64,000 nucleotides of DNA from Hyphococcus sp. (lineage in GTDB: Bacteria; Pseudomonadota; Alphaproteobacteria; Caulobacterales; Parvularculaceae): the NCBI GenBank assembly GCA_028289605.1, contig JANQON010000012.1:186001-250000 (forward strand), in the 5' to 3' direction. The notes beneath the pieces are model-generated. The model saw nothing but the letters and a program-made list of their open reading frames with translations, had not been told where the DNA came from and searched no databases. This document shows, in pieces, positions 9,411-17,970 of this stretch. Each line of letters starts with the position of its first letter. Position 1 is the stretch's first letter. Position numbers and translations under genes: made by a program.

Positions 9411-9623
9411 TCAGGGTTGCGTGATGGAATCTGAGATTGTCGTATACATGCCGCTTGTCGATGAGCCGAATGTGGTCACCGATGCGACGATCGCAAGAAA
9501 GATCAAGGCGACGATCAGACCGTATTCAATAGCCGTCGCGCCGCTTTCGTCAGATTTGAGTTGATCCGCTTTTTCAAGGAAACGGCGGCAGGCGGTCTCA
9601 AAAAGTTTGTCGGTCGTTTTCAT
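9411..9623 (-). CDS. Flp family type IVb pilin
   Basis: This is a small pilin-like protein of 70 residues. It has the class IVb hallmark: a charged N-terminus (KADQLKSDESGATAIEYGLI) with the E-Y pair, followed by a hydrophobic helix (VALIFLAIVASVTTF). Flp pilins are processed by a TadV/CpaA prepilin peptidase and assemble into Tad pili. No cpa/tad genes are nearby. The start overlaps the mutT stop by four bases (ATGA), so translation is probably coupled to mutT. The track ORF of 137 residues begins too far upstream, inside mutT. Confidence 0.85.
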   Translation of the reverse strand: MKTTDKLFETACRRFLEKADQLKSDESGATAIEYGLIVALIFLAIVASVTTFGSSTSGMYTTISDSITQP

Positions 9624-10021
9624 AACACATCCCTCAACTGCGCTGCGAGCGGCCGGTCTGCCGGCGGCATGTCGAATTGCAGAAGCTCCCCTTTGCGAAC
9701 CCAGGTGATCGCGTCGTGCGCTCTCGGCTCTGGAACGCCGTTCCATTTGCGGCATACGAAAAGGGGCATCAACAAATGGGCGTCCCCCGCAGCGCATGAC
9801 GCAAAAGCAATCGGCGATAGACAAGACTTTTGCGTTTCAATGCTCAGTTCTTCGTCGAGCTCCCTTACCAATGCTTCCTCAGGCGTTTCACCGTCTTCAA
9901 GCTTGCCGCCGGGAAACTCCCACAGCCCGCCCATCTGGCTCCCTTCCCGCCGCCGCGCCAACAACACCCGACCATCGGGGTCGACTAACGCGCCTGCGGC
10001 CACCAGCAACAGCTTCGCCAT
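9620..10021 (-). CDS. mutT: 8-oxo-dGTP diphosphatase (Nudix hydrolase)
   Basis: MutT removes oxidised guanine nucleotides from the pool. The 133-residue protein has a complete Nudix box, GGKLEDGETPEEALVRELDEEL, preceded by ALVDPDGRVLLARRREGS and GLWEFP. The C-terminal part (PPADRPLAAQLRDVL) matches the MutT end. Among Nudix proteins the W-E-F-P-G-G-K segment is typical of MutT, so the assignment is good, though other pyrophosphatase substrates cannot be excluded. Confidence 0.9.
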   Translation of the reverse strand: MAKLLLVAAGALVDPDGRVLLARRREGSQMGGLWEFPGGKLEDGETPEEALVRELDEELSIETQKSCLSPIAFASCAAGDAHLLMPLFVCRKWNGVPEPRAHDAITWVRKGELLQFDMPPADRPLAAQLRDVL

Positions 10022-10066
10022 ATTTCCGCCTTAATTGTTACGAGAAGGACATTACTCTGGGGTTCG

Positions 10067-10125
10067 AAAAGCCCGTAAAATTTTACGCAAATTATTCATA
10101 CTATTGGGGCGATCGCTGGGCTTTT
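10067..10125 (-). other. Inverted repeat between the parvulin and mutT genes
   Basis: AAAAGCCC at 10067 pairs with GGGCTTTT at 10118, enclosing the 12-base palindrome GTAAAATTTTAC and the palindrome GCGATCGC. It lies just downstream of the parvulin stop codon and upstream of mutT on the minus strand. It could be a weak terminator or a regulatory site for mutT-flp. The loop is long, so confidence is low. Confidence 0.3.
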
Positions 10126-10140
10126 AGGGTTTATGCATCA

Positions 10141-11418
10141 TTAATCGCCGATTTCGTCGTCTGTTTCCGGAAGATCCGAAGTTTCGCCCGGCAAAATAAG
10201 CGGCGCGATTGACGGCGTTTCCGCCGCAATCTCAGGCCGGTAGTACACAACCCGGTTTTCGTCCTCCAGCTCTCGCAGCGTTTGCGCAATGACCTCCAGG
10301 CGGAGAAACTCCTCGATATCATCGCGGACCTCCTCAAACGGCTTGGCGCTGGTCGGGCGGCGCCCCCGAACTTCCACGATATGCCAGCCATATTCGGTCT
10401 GGAACGGCGCGGCGATCTCGCCGACGGGGGTGGCGAACGCAGCCCGGGCGAAACGGCGTTCCATCATCGCCCGACTGAACCACCCGATTTCACCCCCAAG
10501 CGGGGCCGTGGACCGATCGAGGGAGCGCTCCCGGGCGATCCGCGCGAAATCGGCCCCCTCCTCCCTGAGCAAGGCAATGACCTCTTCCGCCTCCGCTTCA
10601 GACTGTACGAGAATGTGTCGTGCGCGCACCTCATCCCCGATCTGCATGATCTTGCGTTGCTCGCGATAGAAGCGCTCCACCTTCTCGGGCGTGACATCCC
10701 GGTCCAGCCGGGACTGAATGAGCGAGGCCGCGAGGATCTGGTCCCGGGCGGCGTTGACCCGGCGAAGAACGCCGGGCGAGCGGTGCAGACCGGTGTCCTG
10801 GGCGGCGCGCGCCAGGAGCCGTTGCTCTACATACCCCTCAACCATGCCGCGCTGGAAGGCGAGCGCGGGGCTCAGCCTTTCTCCAGCGGCCAGCTGGCCG
10901 TTGCCCCGCGCCGCCGCCTCAATCTCCGAAAGGTGGACGTAGCGGCCCTCGATTCGAGCCAGAATCGGATCGTCTTCATCAATCGGCGCGCGCGCATTGG
11001 CCCCGGCCGCTTCAGCCTCCCGCGATCCGGCGCGCAATTCGTCCGCGATCCACAGGCCGGAAATGACAAGCGCGATGCCCGACACAGCGCTGTAGGCCCT
11101 CCCGGTGCGCGTCGGCAGCCACAAAATCAGGCTGTAAATGACCTGCCAGGCGAGAGAGACAGCGCGTAAAAATGCCTCCCCGAACCGGCCCGCCAGCAAT
11201 TTGGTGGCGCGCCAGAGGGCCGAATCGAGGGCGGAAGCCAGCCGCCAGGTGGTAATGATGAACTTGCCGATCGCGCGCAGGACGGTGACGGCCGCAATTT
11301 GGACGCCCGCCAGCGCCAGCGACCCTGCGCGGCGCAACAGACGGCGCGCGGTGCCGCCCGCAGGGGCTGGCTTTGGCGCCTTTTTCTTCGCGAAGCTCTT
11401 GCCGTCGGGCGTATCCAT
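10141..11418 (-). CDS. Membrane-anchored peptidylprolyl isomerase (parvulin/PpiC type)
   Basis: This is a 425-residue protein predicted to help fold exported proteins. The C-terminal half contains a rotamase domain (about residues 265-365): VRARHILVQSEAEAEEVI, LGGEIGWFSRAMMERRFARAAF and FQTEYGWHIVEVRGRRP. A SurA-like helical region precedes it (AFQRGMVEGYVEQRLLARAA). The first 140 residues are unusual, with several hydrophobic stretches (AGVQIAAVTVLRAIGKFIIT, WQVIYSLILWLPT, AVSGIALVISGLWIAD) instead of a simple signal peptide. The protein is therefore probably held in the inner membrane by one to three helices. It is divergent from secA, with 168 bases between the starts, which fits a job in secretion. 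Confidence 0.85.
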   Translation of the reverse strand: MDTPDGKSFAKKKAPKPAPAGGTARRLLRRAGSLALAGVQIAAVTVLRAIGKFIITTWRLASALDSALWRATKLLAGRFGEAFLRAVSLAWQVIYSLILWLPTRTGRAYSAVSGIALVISGLWIADELRAGSREAEAAGANARAPIDEDDPILARIEGRYVHLSEIEAAARGNGQLAAGERLSPALAFQRGMVEGYVEQRLLARAAQDTGLHRSPGVLRRVNAARDQILAASLIQSRLDRDVTPEKVERFYREQRKIMQIGDEVRARHILVQSEAEAEEVIALLREEGADFARIARERSLDRSTAPLGGEIGWFSRAMMERRFARAAFATPVGEIAAPFQTEYGWHIVEVRGRRPTSAKPFEEVRDDIEEFLRLEVIAQTLRELEDENRVVYYRPEIAAETPSIAPLILPGETSDLPETDDEIGD

Positions 11419-11586
11419 AGCGCGCCTACCGGGCTCCCGTTTCGTTGACAGCCACCACCCTCGTCACTATTTCTCCGGCGGCTCGCAAGGGCACAAAATC
11501 AACTTGGCCGGTGAATGACACGGCTGCCGCTCGTACGTAACGGCGCCGGCAGACACGCTTCACCGCTCCACAAAGGCCGGAACCCC

Positions 11587-14505
11587 ATGGCGCTGCTTGG
11601 AATAGCGAAAAAAATCTTTGGTTCATCCAACGACCGCCGATTAAAGCCTTTATGGCGCCGCGTCGAAGCGATCAATGCGCTAGAGGACGATATCGCCGCA
11701 CTCTCCGATGATGGCCTGATTGCCCAAACGGAAAAGTTAAAACAGCGGCATAAAGATGGGGAATCCCTCGATAAACTGCTGGAAGAGGCCTTCGCCACGG
11801 TGCGGGAGGCCGCCAAACGGGCCCTCGGCCAGCGCCATTACGACGTCCAGATGCTGGGCGGCATGGTGCTGCACCAGGGCAATATCGCCGAAATGAAGAC
11901 CGGCGAGGGCAAAACGCTCGTCGCAACGCTTCCTGTCTACCTGAACGCCCTCACCGGCCGCGGCGTCCACGTCATCACCGTAAACGACTATCTGGCCAGC
12001 CGCGACGCGGAATGGATGGGCCGGGTCTATGAGCGCCTCGGCATGAAGACCGGATGCATCGTACACGGACTTGACGACGCACAGCGTCGCGACGCTTACG
12101 CCGCAGACATCACCTACGGCACGAACAACGAATTCGGTTTCGATTATCTGCGCGACAATATGAAGACCGAGCTCAATCAAATGGTGCAGCGCGGGCATCA
12201 CTTCGCCATTGTCGACGAAGTCGACTCCATTCTGATCGACGAAGCCAGAACGCCGCTGATTATTTCCGGCCCGACAGAGGACAAATCGGAACTCTACATC
12301 ACCATCGACGGCTTCATGCCGAAGCTGGAGGAAGATGATTTCGAGATAGATGAAAAGGCGCGTACGGCGACGCTGACCGAAGAGGGCAACGAACGGATCG
12401 AAGACCTGTTGCGAGAGGCGAACCTTCTTGAGGGCGAAAACCTCTATGACTCCGGCAACATTTCCGTCGTGCACCATGTCAATCAGGCGCTGAAGGCGCA
12501 CAAGATTTTCCAGCGCGACAAAGACTATATCGTCCGCGGCGATAAGGTCGTGATCATCGACGAGTTCACCGGCCGTATGATGGAAGGCCGGCGTTGGTCG
12601 GACGGATTGCACCAGGCCGTAGAAGCCAAGGAAAAAACGGATATCCAGCCGGAGAATCAGACGCTCGCATCGATCACCTTCCAGAATTACTTCCGTCTCT
12701 ATGAGAAACTGGCCGGCATGACCGGCACGGCGCTTACCGAAGAGGCGGAATTCGACGATATCTACAAGCTGAAGACGTTCGAGATTCCCACCAACAAACC
12801 GGTTGCGCGGGAGGATCTGGACGACGAACTCTACATGACGGCCAAGGAGAAATATAAGGCCATCGTGATTCAGATCGCTGAATGCGTACAACGCGGACAG
12901 CCTGTTCTGGTCGGCACCGTATCGATCGAGAAGTCTGAAATTCTCTCACAGCTTCTGTCGGACAAAAAGTTTTTCAAAGAGACCGCCGCCACCCTGCGTG
13001 AACGCATCGCGGAGTTGAAGGACAAAGAAGTCGAGCTCAAGCAGGAACTGGAAGAGCGCGCGGCGTATCTGGACAAACTCGCCAAGAACAAGACGCCGGT
13101 TGCGCATAACGTCCTGAACGCGCGGTATCACGAACAGGAGGCGGAAATCGTCGCCCATGCCGGCGCGCCGGGCGCGGTGACGATTGCAACGAATATGGCC
13201 GGCCGCGGCACCGACATCCAGCTTGGGGGATCGGTGGATAAGTACCTCCTCGATCACTTGGAAGAAGGCGACGACGAAGAGACCATCAAGCGCAAGCGCG
13301 CCGAGATAGAAGCGAAAGTCGCGGCTGACAAAGAAAAGGCGCTCGAGGCCGGGGGGCTGTTCGTACTGGCGACAGAGCGCCACGAAAGCCGGCGCATCGA
13401 CAACCAGCTTCGCGGCCGTTCCGGCCGTCAGGGCGACCCGGGCGGCACCAAATTCTTCCTTTCGCTGGAAGACGATTTGATGCGAATCTTCGGTTCCGGC
13501 ATGGAAAAAATGTTGAAACGATTCGGCATCCAGCCCGATGAATCGATTGAGCATCCCTGGTTTACCAAAGCGGTGGAAACGGCGCAGAAGAAGGTTGAAC
13601 AGCGCAATTTCGACATGCGCAAAAACGTTCTGAAATACGATGACGTGATCAATGATCAACGTAAGGCGATCTTCGAACAGCGCATCGATTTCATGTCATC
13701 GGAAAAAGTCGACGACATTATCGACGACATGCGCGCGCAACTGGTCGACGATCTTGTCGCCGTCCACATCCCCGCCAAATCCTACGCCGAGCAATGGGAC
13801 GTGGAGGGCCTGAAAGAGGAACTAACCGAAATCTTCAGCCGCGAGTTCCCGGTGGACGAATGGGCCAAAGAAGAAGGCGTCGCCGACACGGAAATCTCAG
13901 AACGCCTCATCGAAGCGATCAACAGCCACTATGCGCGACACGCCGCTGAACTGATGGGTACGGCGCGGGAGATGGGCGACGCCGATCCCGAGACCTTCGT
14001 GCGGGGCCTTGAAAAACGCATTCTGCTGATGAACCTCGACACGAATTGGCGCGAACATCTGCAAACGCTGGATCACTTGCGCTCCGCGGTCGGTTTGCGC
14101 GGCTATGGACAGCGCGATCCGGTGAACGAGTTCAAGACGGAGGCGTTTGCGCTCTTTGAGAACCTTCTCGACGGGCTGCGCCGGGACGTAACGCGCATGT
14201 TGATGCGCGTGCGCATCCGAGGCGCCGAGCAGCCGGTCCCGCAGCCGCGGCCGGTGAAAACCATGGAAACCCACGTCAATCCGCAGACCGGCGAAAATGA
14301 AATGGCGCTCGCCGGGGCCGGCGCGCCTGTCGGCGCCGCTGCAGGCGCCGCCGGGGCGGCCGCCGGCGCTGGAACTCTCAGGGCCCGCGCCACCGCAAGT
14401 CGCATCGATCCGACCAATCCGGAGACTTGGGGCCGCGTGCCGCGCAACAGCCCCTGCCCTTGCGGCTCCGGCAAAAAATACAAGCAGTGTCACGGATCTA
14501 TTTAA
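11587..14505 (+). CDS. secA: Preprotein translocase ATPase
   Basis: SecA drives proteins through SecYEG. The 972-residue protein starts [20 protein letters not shown], preferred over the track start 24 residues upstream. It shows Walker [21 protein letters not shown] and the DEAD-type box [21 protein letters not shown]. The second nucleotide-binding part has [15 protein letters not shown] and [21 protein letters not shown]. It ends with the zinc motif [14 protein letters not shown] that binds SecB and ribosomes. An Ala/Gly-rich linker ([18 protein letters not shown]) precedes the zinc tail. Length and domains are complete. Confidence 0.98.
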   Translation: MALLGIAKKIFGSSNDRRLKPLWRRVEAINALEDDIAALSDDGLIAQTEKLKQRHKDGESLDKLLEEAFATVREAAKRALGQRHYDVQMLGGMVLHQGNIAEMKTGEGKTLVATLPVYLNALTGRGVHVITVNDYLASRDAEWMGRVYERLGMKTGCIVHGLDDAQRRDAYAADITYGTNNEFGFDYLRDNMKTELNQMVQRGHHFAIVDEVDSILIDEARTPLIISGPTEDKSELYITIDGFMPKLEEDDFEIDEKARTATLTEEGNERIEDLLREANLLEGENLYDSGNISVVHHVNQALKAHKIFQRDKDYIVRGDKVVIIDEFTGRMMEGRRWSDGLHQAVEAKEKTDIQPENQTLASITFQNYFRLYEKLAGMTGTALTEEAEFDDIYKLKTFEIPTNKPVAREDLDDELYMTAKEKYKAIVIQIAECVQRGQPVLVGTVSIEKSEILSQLLSDKKFFKETAATLRERIAELKDKEVELKQELEERAAYLDKLAKNKTPVAHNVLNARYHEQEAEIVAHAGAPGAVTIATNMAGRGTDIQLGGSVDKYLLDHLEEGDDEETIKRKRAEIEAKVAADKEKALEAGGLFVLATERHESRRIDNQLRGRSGRQGDPGGTKFFLSLEDDLMRIFGSGMEKMLKRFGIQPDESIEHPWFTKAVETAQKKVEQRNFDMRKNVLKYDDVINDQRKAIFEQRIDFMSSEKVDDIIDDMRAQLVDDLVAVHIPAKSYAEQWDVEGLKEELTEIFSREFPVDEWAKEEGVADTEISERLIEAINSHYARHAAELMGTAREMGDADPETFVRGLEKRILLMNLDTNWREHLQTLDHLRSAVGLRGYGQRDPVNEFKTEAFALFENLLDGLRRDVTRMLMRVRIRGAEQPVPQPRPVKTMETHVNPQTGENEMALAGAGAPVGAAAGAAGAAAGAGTLRARATASRIDPTNPETWGRVPRNSPCPCGSGKKYKQCHGSI

Positions 14506-14628
14506 GCCAGCGCGTATATTGAGCTGTGCCGGGACGACGCTTGAGCTGTTTCAAAAACGGCGTATGCGGACGGACTTCCGGTCTGGTCAGTTTAGAACCT
14601 GCAATAGCAATAGTGTAGGCCGCACGCC

Positions 14629-14823
14629 CTATCCGTCATTAAGGTCGTCGCGCCCGGCCCCGTCGCTGTCGTCCTCCGCCGCCGGGATTGCGTATCCCCC
14701 GGACAGCCAGCGGTGAAGGTCGACATCGGCGCACCGCTTCGAACAAAAAGGCGCGTATTTTTCTGTCGTCGGTTCTTTGCAGATCGGACAGGTCGCAACA
14801 GTGGCCCGTTTTTCGTTGGTCAT
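14629..14823 (-). CDS. yacG: DNA gyrase inhibitor YacG
   Basis: YacG is a small zinc protein that in E. coli binds GyrB and inhibits gyrase. This 64-residue copy carries the four cysteines as CPICKEP and FCSKRCADVDLHRWL, then an acidic tail (AAEDDSDGAGRDDLNDG). Its ATG overlaps the stop of the RNase E/G-like gene (ATGA), so the genes are coupled. It is the last gene of the UPF0262-infA-maf operon. Confidence 0.92.
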   Translation of the reverse strand: MTNEKRATVATCPICKEPTTEKYAPFCSKRCADVDLHRWLSGGYAIPAAEDDSDGAGRDDLNDG

Positions 14824-15995
14824 TGTTCGATCACCTCAAAGCTTCTCGGATCATGGTTGTTGGACTGCGCAATGCCAAGAGCCACGCCAAAGCGATCAAA
14901 GTATTTTTCGCCGGCGCCGACGACCTCCTTCAATTGGTTGAAGAGCAGCGCCCCCGCCTGGATTTCGAGCCGCGCTGACGCCCGCGCCCTTTGTCGTCGC
15001 TCGCAAGCGCGCATGGCGCAGCGCGCCGTCCATTCGATCGTAAAGCGTCTGCCTGGGACCGGTTCAATCATCGCCGGTTCGGTCCACGCCTCCAACAATG
15101 TCGGTCCTCGGCGCTCCTTGGTCAGAACCAGAAAATTCCCGCGCGACAGGGAAAGCGAACTCACGCGCTCCAGCACGCCAAAACGCCGCTCTATGTCCGC
15201 AGCAGCTCGCTCGCGGACCGCGCGCGACTTGACCGACGGAAAATCGACGACAATCCGCCCGGCGAGGTTGCGCAATTCAATCTGACGCACGCATTCCGCC
15301 GCTGCAGCGCCAATCGTTTTTTCGCGCAACCGGTCGCTTGACGACGCGGTCATGACGCCGGTGTCAACGTCGATCGCAACAAGCGCTTCGGTTTCGTCAA
15401 TGACCAGACCGGCGCCGCCGGGCAACGCAACGCGCCGGGCGAACGCCTCATCAATCGCTTCGTCCATTTCACGAGGGCCGGACGCCGAGGTCGACCGGTT
15501 AGTCTCGATCAGGCGGCCCTCCACCCCCTCGGCTTCAAGCTCCGCGCGCAGGCGCGGCGTATCAACGACGATCCTCGCCGCCGCTTTACCGATGGCCGCA
15601 ACAGCGGCGCTCGCGGGCGAGATCATCGGTCCGGACCGGCCGGGTTCGGCGCCGGCGCCCGCCGGGCCCAGATAGTTGAGCTGCGCGCCTTTCGCCTGCC
15701 GGGAAGGCGCACGCACTTCAACCTCGATAAGGCCCCCCTCTGCAAGCTCGTTGGAAAACGACGGCTTAACAGCGAGAAATCCCGCTTGGTCGCAGCCGAT
15801 GTCGACAAAGGCCGCGCCGAGCGTCGAGTCGACGCTTTTCAAACGGCCGATGAAACGCTCTCCATAGCGCGGGGACAGATCTTGAGGCGCAGCGTACGGC
15901 GCCGGTCCGAACCAAAGACGCCGGACGCGTCCCTCATCCACCAGCGCCGCCCGGGTTTCGATGGCGCCTTCTTCAATTTCCAGAACGGCGCTCAC
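14820..15995 (-). CDS. Short ribonuclease E/G family protein
   Basis: This is a 391-residue member of the RNase E/G family. It has the S1-like region (YGERFIGRLKSVDSTLGAAFVDIG) and a DNase I-like catalytic core. Both metal-binding aspartates are present, in VAIDVDTGVMTAS and IVVDFPSVKSR. The sequence stops soon after the core, with no CPxC zinc link and no long C-terminal scaffold, so it is shorter than RNase E or RNase G. The likely GTG start at 15995 overlaps the maf stop (GTGA); the track uses a TTG three codons upstream. Role inferred: 5'-end-dependent RNA cleavage in rRNA or mRNA maturation, perhaps as a monomer. Confidence 0.88.
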   Translation of the reverse strand: MSAVLEIEEGAIETRAALVDEGRVRRLWFGPAPYAAPQDLSPRYGERFIGRLKSVDSTLGAAFVDIGCDQAGFLAVKPSFSNELAEGGLIEVEVRAPSRQAKGAQLNYLGPAGAGAEPGRSGPMISPASAAVAAIGKAAARIVVDTPRLRAELEAEGVEGRLIETNRSTSASGPREMDEAIDEAFARRVALPGGAGLVIDETEALVAIDVDTGVMTASSSDRLREKTIGAAAAECVRQIELRNLAGRIVVDFPSVKSRAVRERAAADIERRFGVLERVSSLSLSRGNFLVLTKERRGPTLLEAWTEPAMIEPVPGRRFTIEWTARCAMRACERRQRARASARLEIQAGALLFNQLKEVVGAGEKYFDRFGVALGIAQSNNHDPRSFEVIEQ

Positions 15996-16570
15996 GGGGC
16001 CCAACCGGCGCCGTTTAGCAGGTTGGCGGTTTCATAAAGCGGCAATCCCACAACATTTGGATAGGAACCGATGATGGAAATGACGTGTTTGGCGAACAGG
16101 CCCTGAATAGCGTAGCCCCCTGCCTTGCCCCGCCACTCTCCGCTGTCGATATACTCCGCCACGGCGTGCGCATCGAGAATGCGCACTTTGACCCGGGTTT
16201 CGACAAGCCGGTTCGACGCGCCGCCGCCCGGCGCCGTCAACGCGACGCCCGAATAGACCCGGTGAGATCGTCCGGACAACAAGCGCAGGCAATCCGATGC
16301 TGCTTTCGCGTCTTCGGCTTTCGGCAAAATCCGCCTTCCGCAAGCGACGACGGTATCGGCCGCCAGGACAAATGCGCCTGGGCGCGTTCGCGCAACCGCG
16401 CGCGCCTTTTCGCAGGCGACCCGCAATGCGTAGGTTTTCGGCAATTCGCCCTGATGAGGCGTTTCGTCGATATCGGCCGGGACGACTTCATCCGGCGCCG
16501 CGCCGATCTGACGAAGCAGCGCAAGACGGCGCGGGCTGGCGCTGGCCAGAATTAGGGGCGCGCGCGCCAC
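15992..16570 (-). CDS. maf: Maf-like nucleotide pyrophosphatase
   Basis: Maf proteins hydrolyse non-canonical or modified nucleoside triphosphates such as dTTP, UTP or m7GTP. The 192-residue protein has LILASASPRRLALL, the metal-binding region VPADIDETPHQGELP, and VLAADTVVACGRRILPKAEDA followed by LSGRSHRVYSGV. The start is GTG with GAGAGGG just upstream. It lies ten bases after infA and overlaps the RNase E/G-like gene, an order common in alphaproteobacteria. Confidence 0.92.
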   Translation of the reverse strand: MARAPLILASASPRRLALLRQIGAAPDEVVPADIDETPHQGELPKTYALRVACEKARAVARTRPGAFVLAADTVVACGRRILPKAEDAKAASDCLRLLSGRSHRVYSGVALTAPGGGASNRLVETRVKVRILDAHAVAEYIDSGEWRGKAGGYAIQGLFAKHVISIIGSYPNVVGLPLYETANLLNGAGWAP

Positions 16571-16579
16571 TCGCCCTCT

Positions 16580-16798
16580 CTATTTGAAACGATAGGTGAT
16601 GCGCCCCTTGGTCAGGTCATAAGGGGTCATTTCAACGAGGACCTTGTCGCCCGCCAGGACACGGATGCGGTTCTTGCGCATCTTGCCCGCGGTGTGGGCG
16701 ATGATTTCGTGATCATTTTCCAGTTTCACGCGGAAAGTCGCATTCGGCAGCAACTCCTCCACGGTACCCTCAAATTCCAATAGCTCTTCTTTGGCCAT
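16580..16798 (-). CDS. infA: Translation initiation factor IF-1
   Basis: IF-1 occupies the ribosomal A site during initiation. The 72-residue single OB-fold protein begins [19 protein letters not shown] and ends with [11 protein letters not shown], the invariant family end. Length is exactly the usual one. Confidence 0.98.
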   Translation of the reverse strand: MAKEELLEFEGTVEELLPNATFRVKLENDHEIIAHTAGKMRKNRIRVLAGDKVLVEMTPYDLTKGRITYRFK

Positions 16799-16883
16799 TC
16801 GCTCCTCAAATCAGGCGACCCACGCCCATATGGGCCCCTTCAGGATCAGTGCGGCGGGAAAATGGGTCGGCGCGCGCTCAAAA

Positions 16884-17312
16884 TCAAGGCTTTTCATGGA
16901 GTTCAGGAAACCTCGCCTTGAGCCGCCGGTCCAATTCGTCGCGAACGCGTCGATACGCCTCGACGATGGCGTCGCGGCCGCCCCGTTCATCCGACGGATT
17001 TTCCACATTCCAGAACTCGATCGACGCGTTGGGCGCACGGTCCCGAATGGCCGTCGCCGCTTCCGGCGTCAACGCAACAATATGATTGAAAGCCGAAAGA
17101 TCGACGTCATCGAGCGCTTTCGGCTCGTGATCGTGCATCGCAACGCCGAGTTCGGCCATGACAATTTCCACAAACGGATCGAGGCCGCCCTCGTAAACGC
17201 CCGCCGAATCAACATGGGCGCCGCCAGCCTGGCGGAGCCGCAACAGGGCCGCAGCCATCGGCGAGCGCACCGAGTTCTGGTTGCAGGCGAACAGAATGTG
17301 CTGACCGTCCAT
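16884..17312 (-). CDS. Low-molecular-weight phosphatase family protein
   Basis: This is a 142-residue protein with the phosphatase loop CNQNSVRS (CX5R) at the start (HILFACNQNSVRSPMAAALL). It ends with a helix (VEAYRRVRDELDRRLKARF). The usual general-acid DP pair is not obvious; a late acidic stretch (ENPSDERGG) may do that job. I prefer the ATG at 17312 because TGAGG lies just upstream; a GTG at 17324 overlaps the UPF0262 stop. It may be a protein-tyrosine phosphatase or an arsenate-reductase-like enzyme. The position between UPF0262 and infA is conserved in many alphaproteobacteria. Confidence 0.85.
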   Translation of the reverse strand: MDGQHILFACNQNSVRSPMAAALLRLRQAGGAHVDSAGVYEGGLDPFVEIVMAELGVAMHDHEPKALDDVDLSAFNHIVALTPEAATAIRDRAPNASIEFWNVENPSDERGGRDAIVEAYRRVRDELDRRLKARFPELHEKP

Positions 17313-17320
17313 CTCTCGCC

Positions 17321-17812
17321 TCACCGCATATGAAAGCTGCAGATCAGCGTAAACAGCCGCCGCGCCGTGTTCATGTCCAGATCAATTTTGTCCGCAAGGC
17401 GCTCGCGCAGAATCTCCGAGCCTTCATTATGCATCGCGCGCCGCGCCATATCGATGGTCTCTATTTGCGCCGGCGCCGCGTTCCGGATCGCATCGTAGTA
17501 ACTCTCGCACAACATAAAGTAGTCTTTGATGATTTTCCGAAACGGCGTCATGGACAGATGCACTTGTCCTAGCGCGGCGCCGCCTTGTTGGCGCACGTCA
17601 AACACCAGGCGGCGCTCGACGTTGGATAAATAAAGCTCAAAAGGCCCGTCGCCCGCCCCGATCGGCTGAAAGTAGTTGTCCTGGATGAGGTCATAAATTG
17701 CGACTTTTCTCTCATGCTCAATATCGGCGGTCGCAGGCGCGAGCGATCGCTCGTCAAGTTCGATCTTGACGATGCGCGTTCCGGCGTCAGCGGTGTCATT
17801 CCCCTCAGTCAC
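17321..17812 (-). CDS. UPF0262 family protein
   Basis: This is a 163-residue conserved alphaproteobacterial protein of unknown function. Typical segments are IEHERKVAIYDLIQDNYF, FRKIIKDYFMLCESYYDAI and MARRAMHNEGSEIL. The start is GTG with AAGGAG upstream. In many relatives hisD directly precedes this gene; here hisD is over 2 kb away, beyond two DUF481 genes on the opposite strand. Confidence 0.92.
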   Translation of the reverse strand: MTEGNDTADAGTRIVKIELDERSLAPATADIEHERKVAIYDLIQDNYFQPIGAGDGPFELYLSNVERRLVFDVRQQGGAALGQVHLSMTPFRKIIKDYFMLCESYYDAIRNAAPAQIETIDMARRAMHNEGSEILRERLADKIDLDMNTARRLFTLICSFHMR

Positions 17813-17970
17813 AGAATTTGAACGCTCCTTGCCGCGCAGTGTAGAGCGCGTTCCGTCAGATGGGAAATCCTCCGGTCAGACCGAAGTGCGCTTCCTCTCA
17901 TCATATTTTCCGCTTATTTGCCGGTTAAACAATGGCGTCTAACAACGTGAACGTTGAACGGAAATCTCGG

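Noticed and set aside
10022-10140. A tRNA-like GGTTCGAA element between mutT and the parvulin gene
   Set aside because: No acceptor stem, anticodon stem or CCA end can be folded around it.
11737-12891. A 384-residue minus-strand ORF inside secA
   Set aside because: Antisense to well-conserved SecA sequence; no motif of its own.
14330-14400. GC-rich repeat in secA that looks like a tandem repeat
   Set aside because: It encodes the variable Ala/Gly linker before the SecA zinc tail; low complexity but in frame and expected.
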